Notes: generated from the sequence alone by a model not told the origin. Counted from the stretch's first letter, positions 51,605 to 61,006 are shown. The stretch: DNA of 64,000 bases from SSSZ01 sp016790965 (GCA_016790965.1 JAEUNZ010000016.1:31349-95348); one strand, 5' to 3'. A program made the numbers and translations.

Positions 51605-52378
51605 ATGGCCGTGGAGCTCTACAATGACGGTTCCCACATCGTCCACGCCTTTTACGACCTCGTCGATGACACCGCCGGGCCGGTGGTGCAGTGCAATCAG
51701 TTCCTGGTGGTCGATCACGGCCACGGCGCCCTCATCGATCCGGGGGGCAACATGACCTACACCGGGCTTCTCATGGACATGCAGAAATATTTTTCGTCCA
51801 AGGATCTCGACTACATCCTGGCTTCGCATCCCGACCCCGACATCATCGCCTCGGTAAACAAATGGTTTGTGGCTTCCCAGTGCAAGGTGTTGATTTCCAG
51901 TCTGTGGACCCGCTTCGTTCCCCATTTCACCACCGGGCGTGACGTGTCGGCCCGCATCGTCGGCATTCCTGATCCGGGGATGGCCATCCCTCTGGGGCAG
52001 TGCAAGCTGCTGGCCCTCCCAGCTCACTTTCTGCACGCCGAAGGCAATTTCCAGTTTTACGATCCGGTGGCGCGTATCCTCTTTTCCGGAGACCTCGGCA
52101 CCTCCCTGGTGGATCACCGTGCCGCGGCGGAGCCGGTCAAGGATTTCGCCGCACACGTCCGCCACATGGAGGGTTTCCATCGGCGCTACATCGTGGCGGG
52201 CAAGATCTGTCGCTACTGGGCCGCCATGGTGCGCCAGCTCGACATCGAGCAAATCGTCCCGCAGCACGGCTGCCGGTTCGTAGGCAAGGCGATGTGCGCC
52301 CAACTCATCGACTGGGTGGAACGGCTGGAGTGCGGCGTGGATCTCATGGGGCAGAACAACTACACCCTGCCTGCCTGA
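51605..52378 (+). CDS. Metallo-beta-lactamase-fold protein, ODP / oxygen-sensing di-iron type
   Basis: 257 residues. The MBL metal motif is altered to SHPDPD (instead of HxHxDH), with later ligands in ALPAHFLHAEGNFQFYD, SGDLGTSLVD and VPQHGCRF. This pattern fits the FprA/ODP subgroup, where a di-iron site binds oxygen or acts as a sensor rather than hydrolysing esters. It has no flavodoxin or rubredoxin domain. There is no sensor kinase next to it. Confidence 0.8.
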   Translation: MAVELYNDGSHIVHAFYDLVDDTAGPVVQCNQFLVVDHGHGALIDPGGNMTYTGLLMDMQKYFSSKDLDYILASHPDPDIIASVNKWFVASQCKVLISSLWTRFVPHFTTGRDVSARIVGIPDPGMAIPLGQCKLLALPAHFLHAEGNFQFYDPVARILFSGDLGTSLVDHRAAAEPVKDFAAHVRHMEGFHRRYIVAGKICRYWAAMVRQLDIEQIVPQHGCRFVGKAMCAQLIDWVERLECGVDLMGQNNYTLPA

Positions 52379-52430
52379 CGCGACGAGGCTGCGCTTGGGC
52401 CTGCGATCCCCTCGGGAGGCCGGGGAGAGG

Positions 52431-53069
52431 TCAGTAGGCCGAGGGCACCAGTCCTTGGAAAGGAGGAGTACGGCCCACCAGGGATTCCAACTCCACCAGT
52501 TCGGCATCGCCGTGGTTGGCGACGCCGGCCGGGACCATGCTGCGGCGACCGTCGGGCAGGATGTAGAGCGGGTGGTCGTGGTGGGTCGTGGTGATGGTTT
52601 CGGCCTGCTCTGGCGCTGCACTGGGCACCACTTGGGCGGTGCCATAGCACAGGCAGAAATAGACCCGCTCGGGGGACGCCTCGATGTAGCAGCCCGTGCC
52701 GCGGATGCCGATGGTGGCTGAAGGGGTGAATATCTGCTTCTCGCCGCGGCCGAAAACCGAGAGCAGGCCGCCGCTCAGCACCCGCAAGCCGCTCTTCAGG
52801 GTGTCGCCGATCAGCGAAACGCGGGAATCTCCGCGCATGCGGTAGGCGTCCTGTCCGACGACGAAGACCGCTTCGCTGCCCGGACCGGTGACCACGGTGT
52901 CGCCGGCGCGTACAGGGCTGCCCTCTTTGGCAGGCTTGCCATTGACCAGGACGCTGCCGGATACGCGGTAGAGGCCCTGACCACCAGGCTTGGCACCGTT
53001 GGCTGCGGCGGAAACGACCCCGGTGAGGGGGGCGGCACCCAGGGCCTTGATGAGATCGCGTCTTTTCAT
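52431..53069 (-). CDS. FecR-domain periplasmic protein with Tat-like signal
   Basis: 212 residues. The N-terminus MKRRDLIKALGAAPLTGVVS has a twin-arginine and hydrophobic stretch, suggesting Tat export. The FecR domain follows (VSGSVLVNGKPAKEGSPVRA, GDTVVTGPGSEAVFVVG) with a GIRGTGCY segment typical of FecR-containing exported proteins outside iron-signalling systems. No sigma factor or TonB receptor gene is next to it. Role unknown. Confidence 0.75.
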   Translation of the reverse strand: MKRRDLIKALGAAPLTGVVSAAANGAKPGGQGLYRVSGSVLVNGKPAKEGSPVRAGDTVVTGPGSEAVFVVGQDAYRMRGDSRVSLIGDTLKSGLRVLSGGLLSVFGRGEKQIFTPSATIGIRGTGCYIEASPERVYFCLCYGTAQVVPSAAPEQAETITTTHHDHPLYILPDGRRSMVPAGVANHGDAELVELESLVGRTPPFQGLVPSAY

Positions 53070-53103
53070 GGGGAGCAGTGTAGTGGGAAAGATGGCCTGA
53101 GTC

Positions 53104-53532
53104 TCATGCGCTGGCTGCCCGGCGCAGGGTGTCGACATAGGCTTCCGCATCGAGGGGGACGCCTTCCCGCTGGGCGCGCCATACCGTCTCGCCCAGGGCT
53201 TCGAGGACGACGTGCTCGGCGGCGTGGGGGTCGAGGCGCAGGCACAGGGCCTCGAAAGCGGCCCGAATGCCCGGGGGCTGGTCGATGCTCACCTGTTCGA
53301 AAATGGCGAGATGCAGGGAAAGGTGCAGGAAGGGGTTCATGGCGCCGGCTTCCGGCGTCCACTCGGCGTTCAGGGCACCCTCGGTGTCAGAGAGCAGGCC
53401 GTGGTATTCGGGGTGGCGGCCGACGATGTCGGCGGCCGCGATTTCCGCTCCGGCCAGGGGCAGGCGGTCGCGATGCTTGCGCCAGACTTCACAGAAAAAC
53501 TGGCGCACCTGGTCGCGGGAAGGATTAAACAT
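53104..53532 (-). CDS. DUF1841 family protein
   Basis: 142 residues, mostly helical and soluble. It begins MFNPSRDQVRQFFCEVWRKH and contains HPEYHGLLSD and NPFLHLSLHLAIFEQ, the conserved blocks of DUF1841. Function is unknown. Its ATG overlaps the stop of the FIST-domain gene by a few bases, so the order nth, FIST gene, DUF1841 gene looks like one transcript. Confidence 0.85.
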   Translation of the reverse strand: MFNPSRDQVRQFFCEVWRKHRDRLPLAGAEIAAADIVGRHPEYHGLLSDTEGALNAEWTPEAGAMNPFLHLSLHLAIFEQVSIDQPPGIRAAFEALCLRLDPHAAEHVVLEALGETVWRAQREGVPLDAEAYVDTLRRAASA

Positions 53533-54550
53533 GGCTGGGCTCGAAGAGGACGGTGGCGACGCTATTCTGGATATGTGCGACGCCACCGTTCCAGGGAACG
53601 ATCTGGCCGGTGCCATAGGCTCCGGCCAGGGGAAGGCCCGGGAAGCGGCGGCGCAGAGCCGCCAGATCGTGGTCTTCTCCATCGTAGAAGAGGGGGCCGC
53701 GACCGATGCAGGAAAAGACCAGGGCGCAGGCTGGATTCTGACACCGGGCGGCCAGGCCCTCAAGGCTGGCCACCATGTCGGCGGCCGCCGCAAGCGGCTG
53801 GCGCAGTGCCCACTGCAGCCTCGCCCCTATCCGCGGCGGCCGGGCGAGGCTGAGGGAACCGTCACCGTTGGCGGTCAGGATGGGGATGGGGGGCAGTCCG
53901 TCTTCACAGGCAGCCACCAGATGGACGGGCAGGGGGCTGCGGTCCCGCAGTCCGGGGGGAAGGGCGCGGCGCAGGCTTTCGGTGGCGCTGGCCGAAGCCA
54001 GGCTCAGCACATCGTGGCCGCGCACGGCGGTGACCTCCTGGGCCTCGCTCAGGGCGTGCAGTCCGGTGGATAAGGCGCCGTGCAGGGTGTGCCCTGGGAT
54101 CTGGAACTCGGCGTAGGGCGGTGTGCAGGGGCGGGCGTCGTGCCAGACCACGGCGTCACGGCAGCTGAGACCCCAGCGAGGCGGAGTGGCGTCGCCGGTC
54201 GGGGGCAGCGCAGGGCCGCCGCAGAAAGCGAGTCGTGGCTGGGCAAGGGCCGGGTGGGAGCCCGTAGCGGCAGGACCCAGAACGAGGGCCGCCACCGCGG
54301 GTTGATCCAGGCGCCAGCCCGCCTCGGTGAAAACGCCTTCGGCCAGCATGCCGGATACCTGGAGACCCCCGGCGGCGCCTGCGGCGGCCTGGATGGCGCG
54401 AGGCGCCAAGCGGGCGAAATGGGCGGAGAGGAAGAGAAATACGCGGCTTGGCCGCTCTCCCGCGGCGGCGGCGATGGCACGCCGCACGGCGTCGGCAGCC
54501 AGGGCTGGTGACGCCTGGGGAGCACTGGCCAGTCCGGAGCCGGCTTTCAT
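53525..54550 (-). CDS. FIST-domain sensor protein
   Basis: 341 residues with the FIST N- and C-terminal pattern: FLFLSAHFARLAPRAIQA and GGLQVSGMLAEGVFTE near the start; ALVFSCIGRGPLFYDGEDHD and FPGLPLAGAYGTGQIVPW near the end. FIST domains are thought to bind small ligands in signal transduction. It has no output domain, so a partner is expected; a GGDEF cyclase is encoded close by. It is coupled to nth by an ATGA overlap. Confidence 0.8.
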   Translation of the reverse strand: MKAGSGLASAPQASPALAADAVRRAIAAAAGERPSRVFLFLSAHFARLAPRAIQAAAGAAGGLQVSGMLAEGVFTEAGWRLDQPAVAALVLGPAATGSHPALAQPRLAFCGGPALPPTGDATPPRWGLSCRDAVVWHDARPCTPPYAEFQIPGHTLHGALSTGLHALSEAQEVTAVRGHDVLSLASASATESLRRALPPGLRDRSPLPVHLVAACEDGLPPIPILTANGDGSLSLARPPRIGARLQWALRQPLAAAADMVASLEGLAARCQNPACALVFSCIGRGPLFYDGEDHDLAALRRRFPGLPLAGAYGTGQIVPWNGGVAHIQNSVATVLFEPSHV

Positions 54551-55194
54551 CGGGCGGGGGAATTCTGTTTCCCGCCCGGCACGGGGCACAGGTCGGCCAG
54601 GAGGCAGCGTTCGCATTCCGGCTTGCGAGCCTTGCAGACGTAGCGGCCGTGCAGGATCAGCCAGTGGTGGGCATCGTGGCGGAATTCCGCTGGTGTCGCC
54701 CGCAGAAGGCGCTTCTCGACTTCCAGGGGGGTCGCGCCCGGCGCGAGGCCGGTGCGGTTGGCGACGCGGAAGATGTGGGTGTCGACGGCGATGGTCGGCT
54801 GACCGAAGGCCGTGTTGAGCACCACATTGGCCGTCTTGCGACCCACGCCGGGCAGGGCCTCCAGGTCTTCGCGCCGGGTGGGGACGGCGCCGCCATGGCG
54901 TTCGAGCAAAATGCGGCAGGTCGCGATGACATGGCGCGCCTTGCTGCGGTAAAGACCGATGGTGCGGATGGCTTCGGCCAGACCTTCCTCGCCCAGGGCC
55001 AGCAGGGCGGCGGGCGTCGGGGCCCGGGGAAAGAGGCGCGCGGTCGCCTTGTTGACACTCACGTCGGTGGCCTGGGCCGAAAGCATGACGGCGACCAGGA
55101 GTTGAAAGGGGCCGTCGTAGTGCAGTTCGGTGCGCGGGGCGGGGTTGGCGTCCCGCAGACGGGTATAGAGTTGGCGGACGAGGCGGGGCTGCAT
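54547..55194 (-). CDS. nth: Endonuclease III (DNA glycosylase/AP lyase)
   Basis: 215 residues. It excises oxidised pyrimidines and nicks AP sites in base-excision repair. The HhH motif LPGVGRKTANVVL carries the catalytic Lys, VDTHIFRVANR has the catalytic Asp, and the [4Fe-4S] loop is C-x6-C-x2-C-x5-C (VCKARKPECERCLLADLC). The first gene of a three-gene transcript. nth is often next to rnf genes; here the GGDEF gene lies between. Confidence 0.95.
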   Translation of the reverse strand: MQPRLVRQLYTRLRDANPAPRTELHYDGPFQLLVAVMLSAQATDVSVNKATARLFPRAPTPAALLALGEEGLAEAIRTIGLYRSKARHVIATCRILLERHGGAVPTRREDLEALPGVGRKTANVVLNTAFGQPTIAVDTHIFRVANRTGLAPGATPLEVEKRLLRATPAEFRHDAHHWLILHGRYVCKARKPECERCLLADLCPVPGGKQNSPAR

Positions 55195-55275
55195 GGCTTA
55201 GTTCGTTGGCCGGGCTTGTCAGGCGAAGGGCTTTTGCGTCATATTGGCCGTCATTATCACCTTTAGCGTAGCGCG

Positions 55276-56697
55276 GTGTCGTCTCCCCAGGATATTCCTC
55301 CCTCCCTTGGCCTCGGCAGTCTGACCCAGATCGTCGAAGGCAACCCCGTGGCGACCATCGTCATCGATGCCGCCCACCGGGTGACCCACTGGAACCGGGC
55401 CATCGAAGTCCTGACCGGCCTCAAGGCCGCCGACATGGTGGGGACCGACGGTCAGTGGCGGGCCTTCTACGCCAGTGCGCGCCCCATTCTCGCGGACTTC
55501 ATCGTGAGCGGCGCCCTGGAGGATTCGGTCGATCATTACTACCACGGGAAATTTCGCCGGGCGCCCTTGATCGAAGGCGCTTTCGAGGCGGAGGATTTTT
55601 TCCCCTCCATGGGTGAGTCGGGCAAGTGGCTGTACTTCACCGCCGCCCCCCTGCGCGATGCTGACGGGCGCATCGTCGGTGCCATCGAGACCCTGCAGGA
55701 CGTCAGCGACCGCCACGAGGCCGAGTCAGCGGTGCGGGAGAGCGAGGGGGTTCTCGCCCAGATCGTGCTGGGCAGTTCGGTGGCCACCTTCGTGATCGAC
55801 CGGGAGCATCGGGTTTCCCACTGGAATCGCGCCTGCGAGGCGATTACCGGGGTATCTGCCCGTGAGGTGGTCGGGACGCGGGACCACTGGCGGCCTTTCT
55901 ATCCCGCCCAGCGGCCGCTCATGGCGGATTTGGTCCTGGAGCGGGCGGGCGAGGGGACGGTGCAGGAGTTCTACCGCGGCAAATATCGTCCTTCGTCCCT
56001 GATTGAGGGTGCTTACGAGGCGGAAGACTTTTTCCCCAATTTCGGCGAGGGGGGCCGCTGGCTCTACTTCACCGCCGCGCCCCTGCGCAACAGCCGGGGC
56101 GAACTGGTCGGCGCCATCGAAACTCTGCAGGATTTCACCGAGCGGCGCCGTACCGAAATCGCCCTTCGGGAAAGCGAAGAACGTTACCGCATCCTGAGCA
56201 TCACCGACGCGCTGACGGGGCTTTACAATTCCCGCCATTTTTACGAGCGGCTGCACGAAGAAGTGGAGCGCGCCCAGCGTTATGGTCGGCCCCTGTCGCT
56301 CATCGTTCTCGATGCCGATAATTTCAAACAGGTGAACGACACCTACGGCCACCTCCAGGGAGACCAGGTTCTTCAAGTGCTGGCCGGCGTGATCGGCCAT
56401 TGCCTACGGCGGACCGACAGCGCCTATCGTTATGGCGGTGAGGAGTTCGCCGCCATCATGCCGGAGGCGACGCTGGAGGCGGCCGCCTTGGTGGCCGAGC
56501 GCCTGCGGCGCAGCTTCTCCGAAACGCCCATACGTCCGGCGGTGGGCGGGACGATCCGCTGCAGTGTCAGCGTCGGGGTGACCCAATTGGTGGCGGGGGA
56601 GAGTGTCGAGAGTTTTATCCGCCGCGCCGACGATGGCGCCTACCAGGCCAAGCGTCGGGGCAAGAATTGCGTCGTCACCGTGGCCATTCCGAGCTGA
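55276..56697 (+). CDS. Diguanylate cyclase with two PAS domains
   Basis: 473 residues. Two tandem, clearly duplicated PAS domains (each with VTHWNRAIEVLTG or VSHWNRACEAITG and WLYFTAAPLR) are followed by GGDEF. The active site is GGEEF (YRYGGEEFAAIMPE), and RRTD five residues before it is a product-inhibition I-site, so the enzyme should make and be limited by cyclic di-GMP. Start GTG 55276. Its TGA stop shares its last base with repeat copy E. Confidence 0.92.
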   Translation: MSSPQDIPPSLGLGSLTQIVEGNPVATIVIDAAHRVTHWNRAIEVLTGLKAADMVGTDGQWRAFYASARPILADFIVSGALEDSVDHYYHGKFRRAPLIEGAFEAEDFFPSMGESGKWLYFTAAPLRDADGRIVGAIETLQDVSDRHEAESAVRESEGVLAQIVLGSSVATFVIDREHRVSHWNRACEAITGVSAREVVGTRDHWRPFYPAQRPLMADLVLERAGEGTVQEFYRGKYRPSSLIEGAYEAEDFFPNFGEGGRWLYFTAAPLRNSRGELVGAIETLQDFTERRRTEIALRESEERYRILSITDALTGLYNSRHFYERLHEEVERAQRYGRPLSLIVLDADNFKQVNDTYGHLQGDQVLQVLAGVIGHCLRRTDSAYRYGGEEFAAIMPEATLEAAALVAERLRRSFSETPIRPAVGGTIRCSVSVGVTQLVAGESVESFIRRADDGAYQAKRRGKNCVVTVAIPS

Positions 56698-56857
56698 GAG
56701 CCTGTGAAAATTTCATTCACCCCCGCTCGTCATGCCCCGCTGCGCCCGCTCGGCGTTGCCAATGCTCGCCATAGCCCGCGCTATGGCTGTGCTTGGCACC
56801 TTGATCGCGCACACCTGGGCACGCCGCTCGGGCGCGCCGGAAAAATTCACCGGCTCT
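56697..56857 (+). repeat. Stop-codon-associated inverted-repeat element, copy E (long, 161 bp)
   Basis: It begins AGAGCCTGTGAAAATTTCAT at the last A of the cyclase TGA and ends TTCACCGGCTCT then GAG. The internal CATAGCCCGCGCTATG inverted repeat is present. It lies between two convergent genes, so it could also terminate transcription. Confidence 0.88.
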
Positions 56858-56881
56858 GAGGGGTCATGGATCGCACCGGGT

Positions 56882-57565
56882 TCAGGCGGCCGACGCGGAG
56901 ATGGCCTCCGGGCTACGGGCGGCGCGACGGGCGGCCCGATCTTCCACCCAGTTTTTCCAGGCGATCATGCAGCCCAGCAGGATGAAGGCCCCGGGCGGCA
57001 GCAAGGTGAACAGCAGCCCCGGGTAGTCCGCAGGCAGCACCTGGATGGGGTGTAGTGCCGGGAAAACCAGGTCGATGCCGCCCAGCAGGGTGCCACTGCC
57101 GATCAATTCCCTCATCCCGCCCAGAACGGCCAGGGTCCAAAGCATGCCGACCCCCATGAAGATGCCATCGAAGGTCGAATGTAGCGGCGGGTTCTTGGCG
57201 GCGAAAGCCTCGACCCGGGCCAGTACGATGCAATTGGTGACGATGAGCGGGATGAATATGCCCAGTACCAAGTAAAGCTCGTGCAGCTTGGCGTTGAACA
57301 CCAGATCGACCACCGTCACCAGGGCGGCGACGATGAGAATGAAGACCGGAATGCGGATTTCGTGAGGGATGAAATTGCGCAGGGACGCCACCGCCACGTT
57401 GGCCAGCGCCATGACCAGGATGGTGGCCAGGGACAGCATGATGCCATTCACCGCATTGGTGGTGACGGCGAGCAGAGGGCACAGGCCGAGGATCTGGACA
57501 ATGCTGGTGTTCTGCTTCCAGACGCCATTGCGGGCGATGTGGCGGAACTCGTCGCGGGTCATCAT
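56882..57565 (-). CDS. rnfE: Electron transport complex subunit RnfE
   Basis: A 227-residue inner-membrane subunit with about six helices. It contains GVWKQNTSIVQILGLCPLLA and FIPLIVTNCIVLARVEAFA, which pair with similar sequences in RnfA (the two are homologous, inverted in the membrane). It helps carry electrons across the membrane. ATG 57565 overlaps the rnfG stop (ATGA). It is the last gene of rnfABCDGE. Confidence 0.95.
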   Translation of the reverse strand: MMTRDEFRHIARNGVWKQNTSIVQILGLCPLLAVTTNAVNGIMLSLATILVMALANVAVASLRNFIPHEIRIPVFILIVAALVTVVDLVFNAKLHELYLVLGIFIPLIVTNCIVLARVEAFAAKNPPLHSTFDGIFMGVGMLWTLAVLGGMRELIGSGTLLGGIDLVFPALHPIQVLPADYPGLLFTLLPPGAFILLGCMIAWKNWVEDRAARRAARSPEAISASAA

Positions 57566-58230
57566 GGCTTGCCTCCATCGTCCTGAGCGAACAGGCGTTC
57601 GCGGTTCTCCGTCCCGAATCGGACGGCCTTGGCCACGGCGCGCACCACGGCACGGGGGGTCACCGTGGCGCCGGCCACGGAGTCGAAGTGGCCGCCGTCC
57701 TTCTTGACCTTCCATTCCCGGGCCTCGGTGGTGGCGACGGACAGTCCGTTGAACTGCGTGATCCAGGGGCGGGCTTTGTTCTTGTCCTTCTTAGGCTCGA
57801 TGTAATCGCCGAGGCCCGGTGTTTCGCGATGCTGGGTGACCCGCACGCCGGCCACGGTGCCGTCGGCGCGCAGGGCGACGAGGAGGCGAATCTTGCCGGA
57901 ATAGCCGTCGGGGGCCACGGCCTCATACACCAGGGCGACGGGCTGGCCCCCGCGCCGGGCGCGATAGACGGTGCCGGCTTCATCGGTGCCCAGGGCCAGT
58001 GTCGGCGGTAGGGGGAGGGCATCCTCCAGCAGGCGATTGTCGTATTCGGTCCGGGGCAGGACTTCGTCGATCAGCCTCATCTTCTCCTCGATGGCGGAAG
58101 CCTCCAGGGCCGGCTTGGTCCATAGGTAGGCACCCGACAGCAGGCCGGTGAACAGGACGACGAAGAGGAACAGAATGACCGCCGTGCGCAGGGCCATGCC
58201 GCTGGCGGAATATGCCCGGGCCTGGGTCAC
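57562..58230 (-). CDS. rnfG: Electron transport complex subunit RnfG (covalent FMN)
   Basis: 222 residues. One N-terminal anchor (AVILFLFVVLFTGLLSGAYL) and a periplasmic FMN-binding domain with the attachment Thr in SVAGATVTPRAV. It passes electrons between Rnf subunits. Start GTG 58230 overlaps the rnfD stop (GTGA); an internal ATG 12 codons later is a weaker alternative. Confidence 0.93.
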   Translation of the reverse strand: MTQARAYSASGMALRTAVILFLFVVLFTGLLSGAYLWTKPALEASAIEEKMRLIDEVLPRTEYDNRLLEDALPLPPTLALGTDEAGTVYRARRGGQPVALVYEAVAPDGYSGKIRLLVALRADGTVAGVRVTQHRETPGLGDYIEPKKDKNKARPWITQFNGLSVATTEAREWKVKKDGGHFDSVAGATVTPRAVVRAVAKAVRFGTENRERLFAQDDGGKP

Positions 58231-59246
58231 GACTTGTCCTTCATGCCGAAGATGCGCGGTTGGGTGAACAGGTCGATGACCGGCACGCAGATATTCATGA
58301 TGAGCACCGCGAAGGCCACGCCGTCCGGGTAGCCGCCGAAGACGCGGATGATGTAGGCGAGGAGGCCCGCCCCGGCGCCGAAAAAGAGCTTCCCGCGGGG
58401 GGTGGTGGCGCCGGAAACCGGGTCGGTGGCGATGAAGAAAGCCCCCAGCATGGCGCCGCCGGAGAAGAGGTGGAAGAACGGGTTGGCGAAGGACTGGGGC
58501 GCATAAAGCCAGAGGGCACCGGAGATGGCGGTCAGCGAGGCGACGAAGGCCAGCGGCACCTGCCAGGTGATGACGCCGTTCAACCACAGCCACAGGCCTC
58601 CGAAGAGATAGGCTACAGCGACCCATTCCCAACCGCGGCCGGCGAAATTACCGTAGATGTCCTGATTGGCGAGGAGGGAAGGCACGTCGACGCTGTTCTC
58701 CGCACCGAGCTTGAGCGCCGTTTTGAGGGCGTCCAGGGGCGTGGCGCCGGTGAGGGCATCCACCCGGGGCGCGAAACCGAAGATGATGTCCGCCTGCTGC
58801 ACCAGGGTTAGTTGCAGGCCCTGGCTCGGCCACTGGGACATGAGGGCCGGGAAGGACACGATGCAGACGGCGAAGGCCACCATGGCCGGGTTGAAGGGGT
58901 TTTGTCCCAGGCCGCCATAAAGGTGCTTGGCGACGACGATGGCAAAGAAGACGCCGGTCACGACCAGCCACCAGGGGGCGAGCGGCGGGAAGGTGAGGGC
59001 GATGAGCCAGGCGGTGACGACCGCCGAACCGTCGGAGAGGAAGGGCGCCAGGGGCTTGCCGCGCACTTTCAGCATGGCCGCTTCTGCAAGCAGGGCAGCC
59101 AGGCTGGCCACGGCCAGTTGAATGAGGATGGCCGGACCCACCAGCCAGGCATAGGCAGCGATGCCGGGCACCAGGGCCAGACAGACCTGGGTCATGACCC
59201 GGCTGACACTGGCGTCCTTGAGGAGGTAGGGAGGCGTGCTGAACAT
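58227..59246 (-). CDS. rnfD: Electron transport complex subunit RnfD (covalent FMN)
   Basis: A 339-residue NqrB/RnfD-type membrane protein with around nine helices. The FMN-attachment Thr lies in DPVSGATTPRGK. It has GLGQNPFNPAMVAFAV, a strongly conserved block. Its ATG overlaps the last base of the rnfC stop. Confidence 0.95.
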   Translation of the reverse strand: MFSTPPYLLKDASVSRVMTQVCLALVPGIAAYAWLVGPAILIQLAVASLAALLAEAAMLKVRGKPLAPFLSDGSAVVTAWLIALTFPPLAPWWLVVTGVFFAIVVAKHLYGGLGQNPFNPAMVAFAVCIVSFPALMSQWPSQGLQLTLVQQADIIFGFAPRVDALTGATPLDALKTALKLGAENSVDVPSLLANQDIYGNFAGRGWEWVAVAYLFGGLWLWLNGVITWQVPLAFVASLTAISGALWLYAPQSFANPFFHLFSGGAMLGAFFIATDPVSGATTPRGKLFFGAGAGLLAYIIRVFGGYPDGVAFAVLIMNICVPVIDLFTQPRIFGMKDKS

Positions 59247-61006
59247 CAGGGCGCGTTCTCGTCGGGAGGGGCGGATGGGCCTGTGGCCGCCTCGCGGCGG
59301 GCCTCGATGGCGGAAATTTCCGCCTGCTGGGCCGGGGTCAGGGCTTCTGTGTTGCGGGCTTGGGCGGCCGCCCGTTGGGCCCGGGCTCGTTCCATGGCGG
59401 CTTCGATGGTGGCGCGCTTGGCCGCCTCGGCGTCGACCGGGGCAGGGGCCGCCGGCGGGGAGGCTGTGCTGGCCGCGGGAGCTGCGCTGGCCGGAGCGCC
59501 GTCAGCCGCCGAGGCGCCGGCGTCCGCGCTGGCGGCGGCCGTTTGCGCTGCCGCGGCTTCGGCCGCCTTCTTGGCTGCCTGGGCGGCGGCAGCCTTGGCC
59601 AGCTTCTCGGCCTTCTCCGCCTTTTCCCGTTCCTCGCGGAGCTGCTTGAATTCGAAGCGTTCCTTGGCGCCGTCGGCGGCGTTCTTGTCCCGCTCCCGCG
59701 CCCAGATTTCGCTCTTGGCGAAGCGGAAGTACTGCACCAGCGGGATGCGCGAGGGGCAGACATAGGAGCAGCAGCCGCACTCGATGCAGTCGAAAATGTT
59801 GTATTCCTGAGTCTTGCCGAAGTTCTTGGCGCGGGAGAACCAGTACATCTCGAAGGGCTGTAATTCGTGGGGGCAGGCCCGGGCACACTCGCCGCAACGG
59901 ATGCAGGGCATTTCCGGCGGTGGCGGCGGGAAGAGGCGGGGCGAGCGGGCGATCAGGCAATTGGTGGCCTTGACCACCGGGGCTTGCCGGTCGGGAACGA
60001 GGAAGCCCATCATGGGGCCGCCCATGATGATGCCTTCGGTATCGGGGTGGGGATGGGCGAGGGCAAGCAGCTCGTCCATGGGGGTGCCGATCAGCACCTC
60101 GTAATTGCGGGGCTCATGCACGTTGCCGGTGACCGTCACCAGGCGGGAAACGACCGGCTCGCCATGGGCGATGGCGCGCCAGGCGGTGTAGGCGGTGGCC
60201 ACGTTGAAGCATTGCACGCCCAGATCGGTGGAGCGCTTGGCGGCCGGGACTTCCTTGCCGGTGAGCACGCGGATCAACTGCTTGGCGCCGCCAGCCGGGT
60301 AGCGGGTGGGCACTGCGATGACCTCGAAGTGCTCGCCGACGGCCCTAACCGCCGTTGTCATGGCGGCCACGGCTTCCGGCTTGTTGTCCTCGATGCCGAT
60401 GAGCACCTTCTTCGGCTGCAGGAGATCGCGGAAGAGGCCGATGCCGCGCACCACCTCCTCGGCTCGCTCGCGCATCAACAGGTCGTCGCAGGTGATGTAG
60501 GGCTCGCACTCGGCGCCGTTGATGATCAGTTCCTCCATGGGCACGGTCTTGGAGGCGCTGAGTTTGCCGTGGGTGGGGAAGACGGCGCCGCCCAAGCCGA
60601 CGACGCCGGCCTGCTGCAGCCGTTCGCGCACCGCCTCCGGGCTCAGGGAACGGTAATCCACGGGCTGGCGCTCGACCCAGGCGTCCTTGCCGTCGGGTTC
60701 GATGACCACGCACAGGGCGTCCAGGCCGGATGGATGGGGCTGGGGATGCATTTCCACGGCAGCCACGGTGCCGGAAGTGGGAGCATGGACGGCGGACGAG
60801 ATCCAGCCGTCGGCCTCGCCGATCATCTGGCCCTTGAGGACGTGGTCGCCTGCCTGGACCAGGGGCCGCGGCGTACCGCCGATGCTCTGGTGCAGCGGAA
60901 CGATGAGCCGCGAAGGCAGCGGCGCCGCGGCAATGGGCTTGCCCACCGACTGCGTCTTGTTGCTGGGCGGTTTGACGCCGCCCTTGAACTTGAAGAGATT
61001 GAGCAT
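59246..61006 (-). CDS. rnfC: Electron transport complex subunit RnfC with Ala-rich C-terminal extension
   Basis: 586 residues. The core (1-440) binds NADH/FMN and carries two [4Fe-4S] clusters (CIRCGECARACP and CIECGCCSYVCPSRIP). The last ~140 residues are an Ala/Glu/Lys-rich coil (EREKAEKAEKLAKAAAAQAA and further) ending in charged helices, a variable extension known from proteobacterial RnfC. It accepts or donates electrons at NADH in Na+- or H+-linked ferredoxin:NAD oxidoreduction. ATG 61006 overlaps the rnfB stop. Confidence 0.94.
   Translation of the reverse strand: MLNLFKFKGGVKPPSNKTQSVGKPIAAAPLPSRLIVPLHQSIGGTPRPLVQAGDHVLKGQMIGEADGWISSAVHAPTSGTVAAVEMHPQPHPSGLDALCVVIEPDGKDAWVERQPVDYRSLSPEAVRERLQQAGVVGLGGAVFPTHGKLSASKTVPMEELIINGAECEPYITCDDLLMRERAEEVVRGIGLFRDLLQPKKVLIGIEDNKPEAVAAMTTAVRAVGEHFEVIAVPTRYPAGGAKQLIRVLTGKEVPAAKRSTDLGVQCFNVATAYTAWRAIAHGEPVVSRLVTVTGNVHEPRNYEVLIGTPMDELLALAHPHPDTEGIIMGGPMMGFLVPDRQAPVVKATNCLIARSPRLFPPPPPEMPCIRCGECARACPHELQPFEMYWFSRAKNFGKTQEYNIFDCIECGCCSYVCPSRIPLVQYFRFAKSEIWARERDKNAADGAKERFEFKQLREEREKAEKAEKLAKAAAAQAAKKAAEAAAAQTAAASADAGASAADGAPASAAPAASTASPPAAPAPVDAEAAKRATIEAAMERARAQRAAAQARNTEALTPAQQAEISAIEARREAATGPSAPPDENAP

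Noticed and set aside
53104..53793. A 229-residue version of the DUF1841 protein starting upstream
   Set aside because: The extra N-terminal residues are an out-of-frame shadow of the FIST gene; the family N-terminus begins at MFNPSRDQV (53532).
56697..56857. Reading the five repeats as simple rho-independent terminators
   Set aside because: Arms are long and there is no T-run after the stem; the fixed stop-codon junction, long and short forms and TGA flanks need another explanation, although a terminator effect remains possible.
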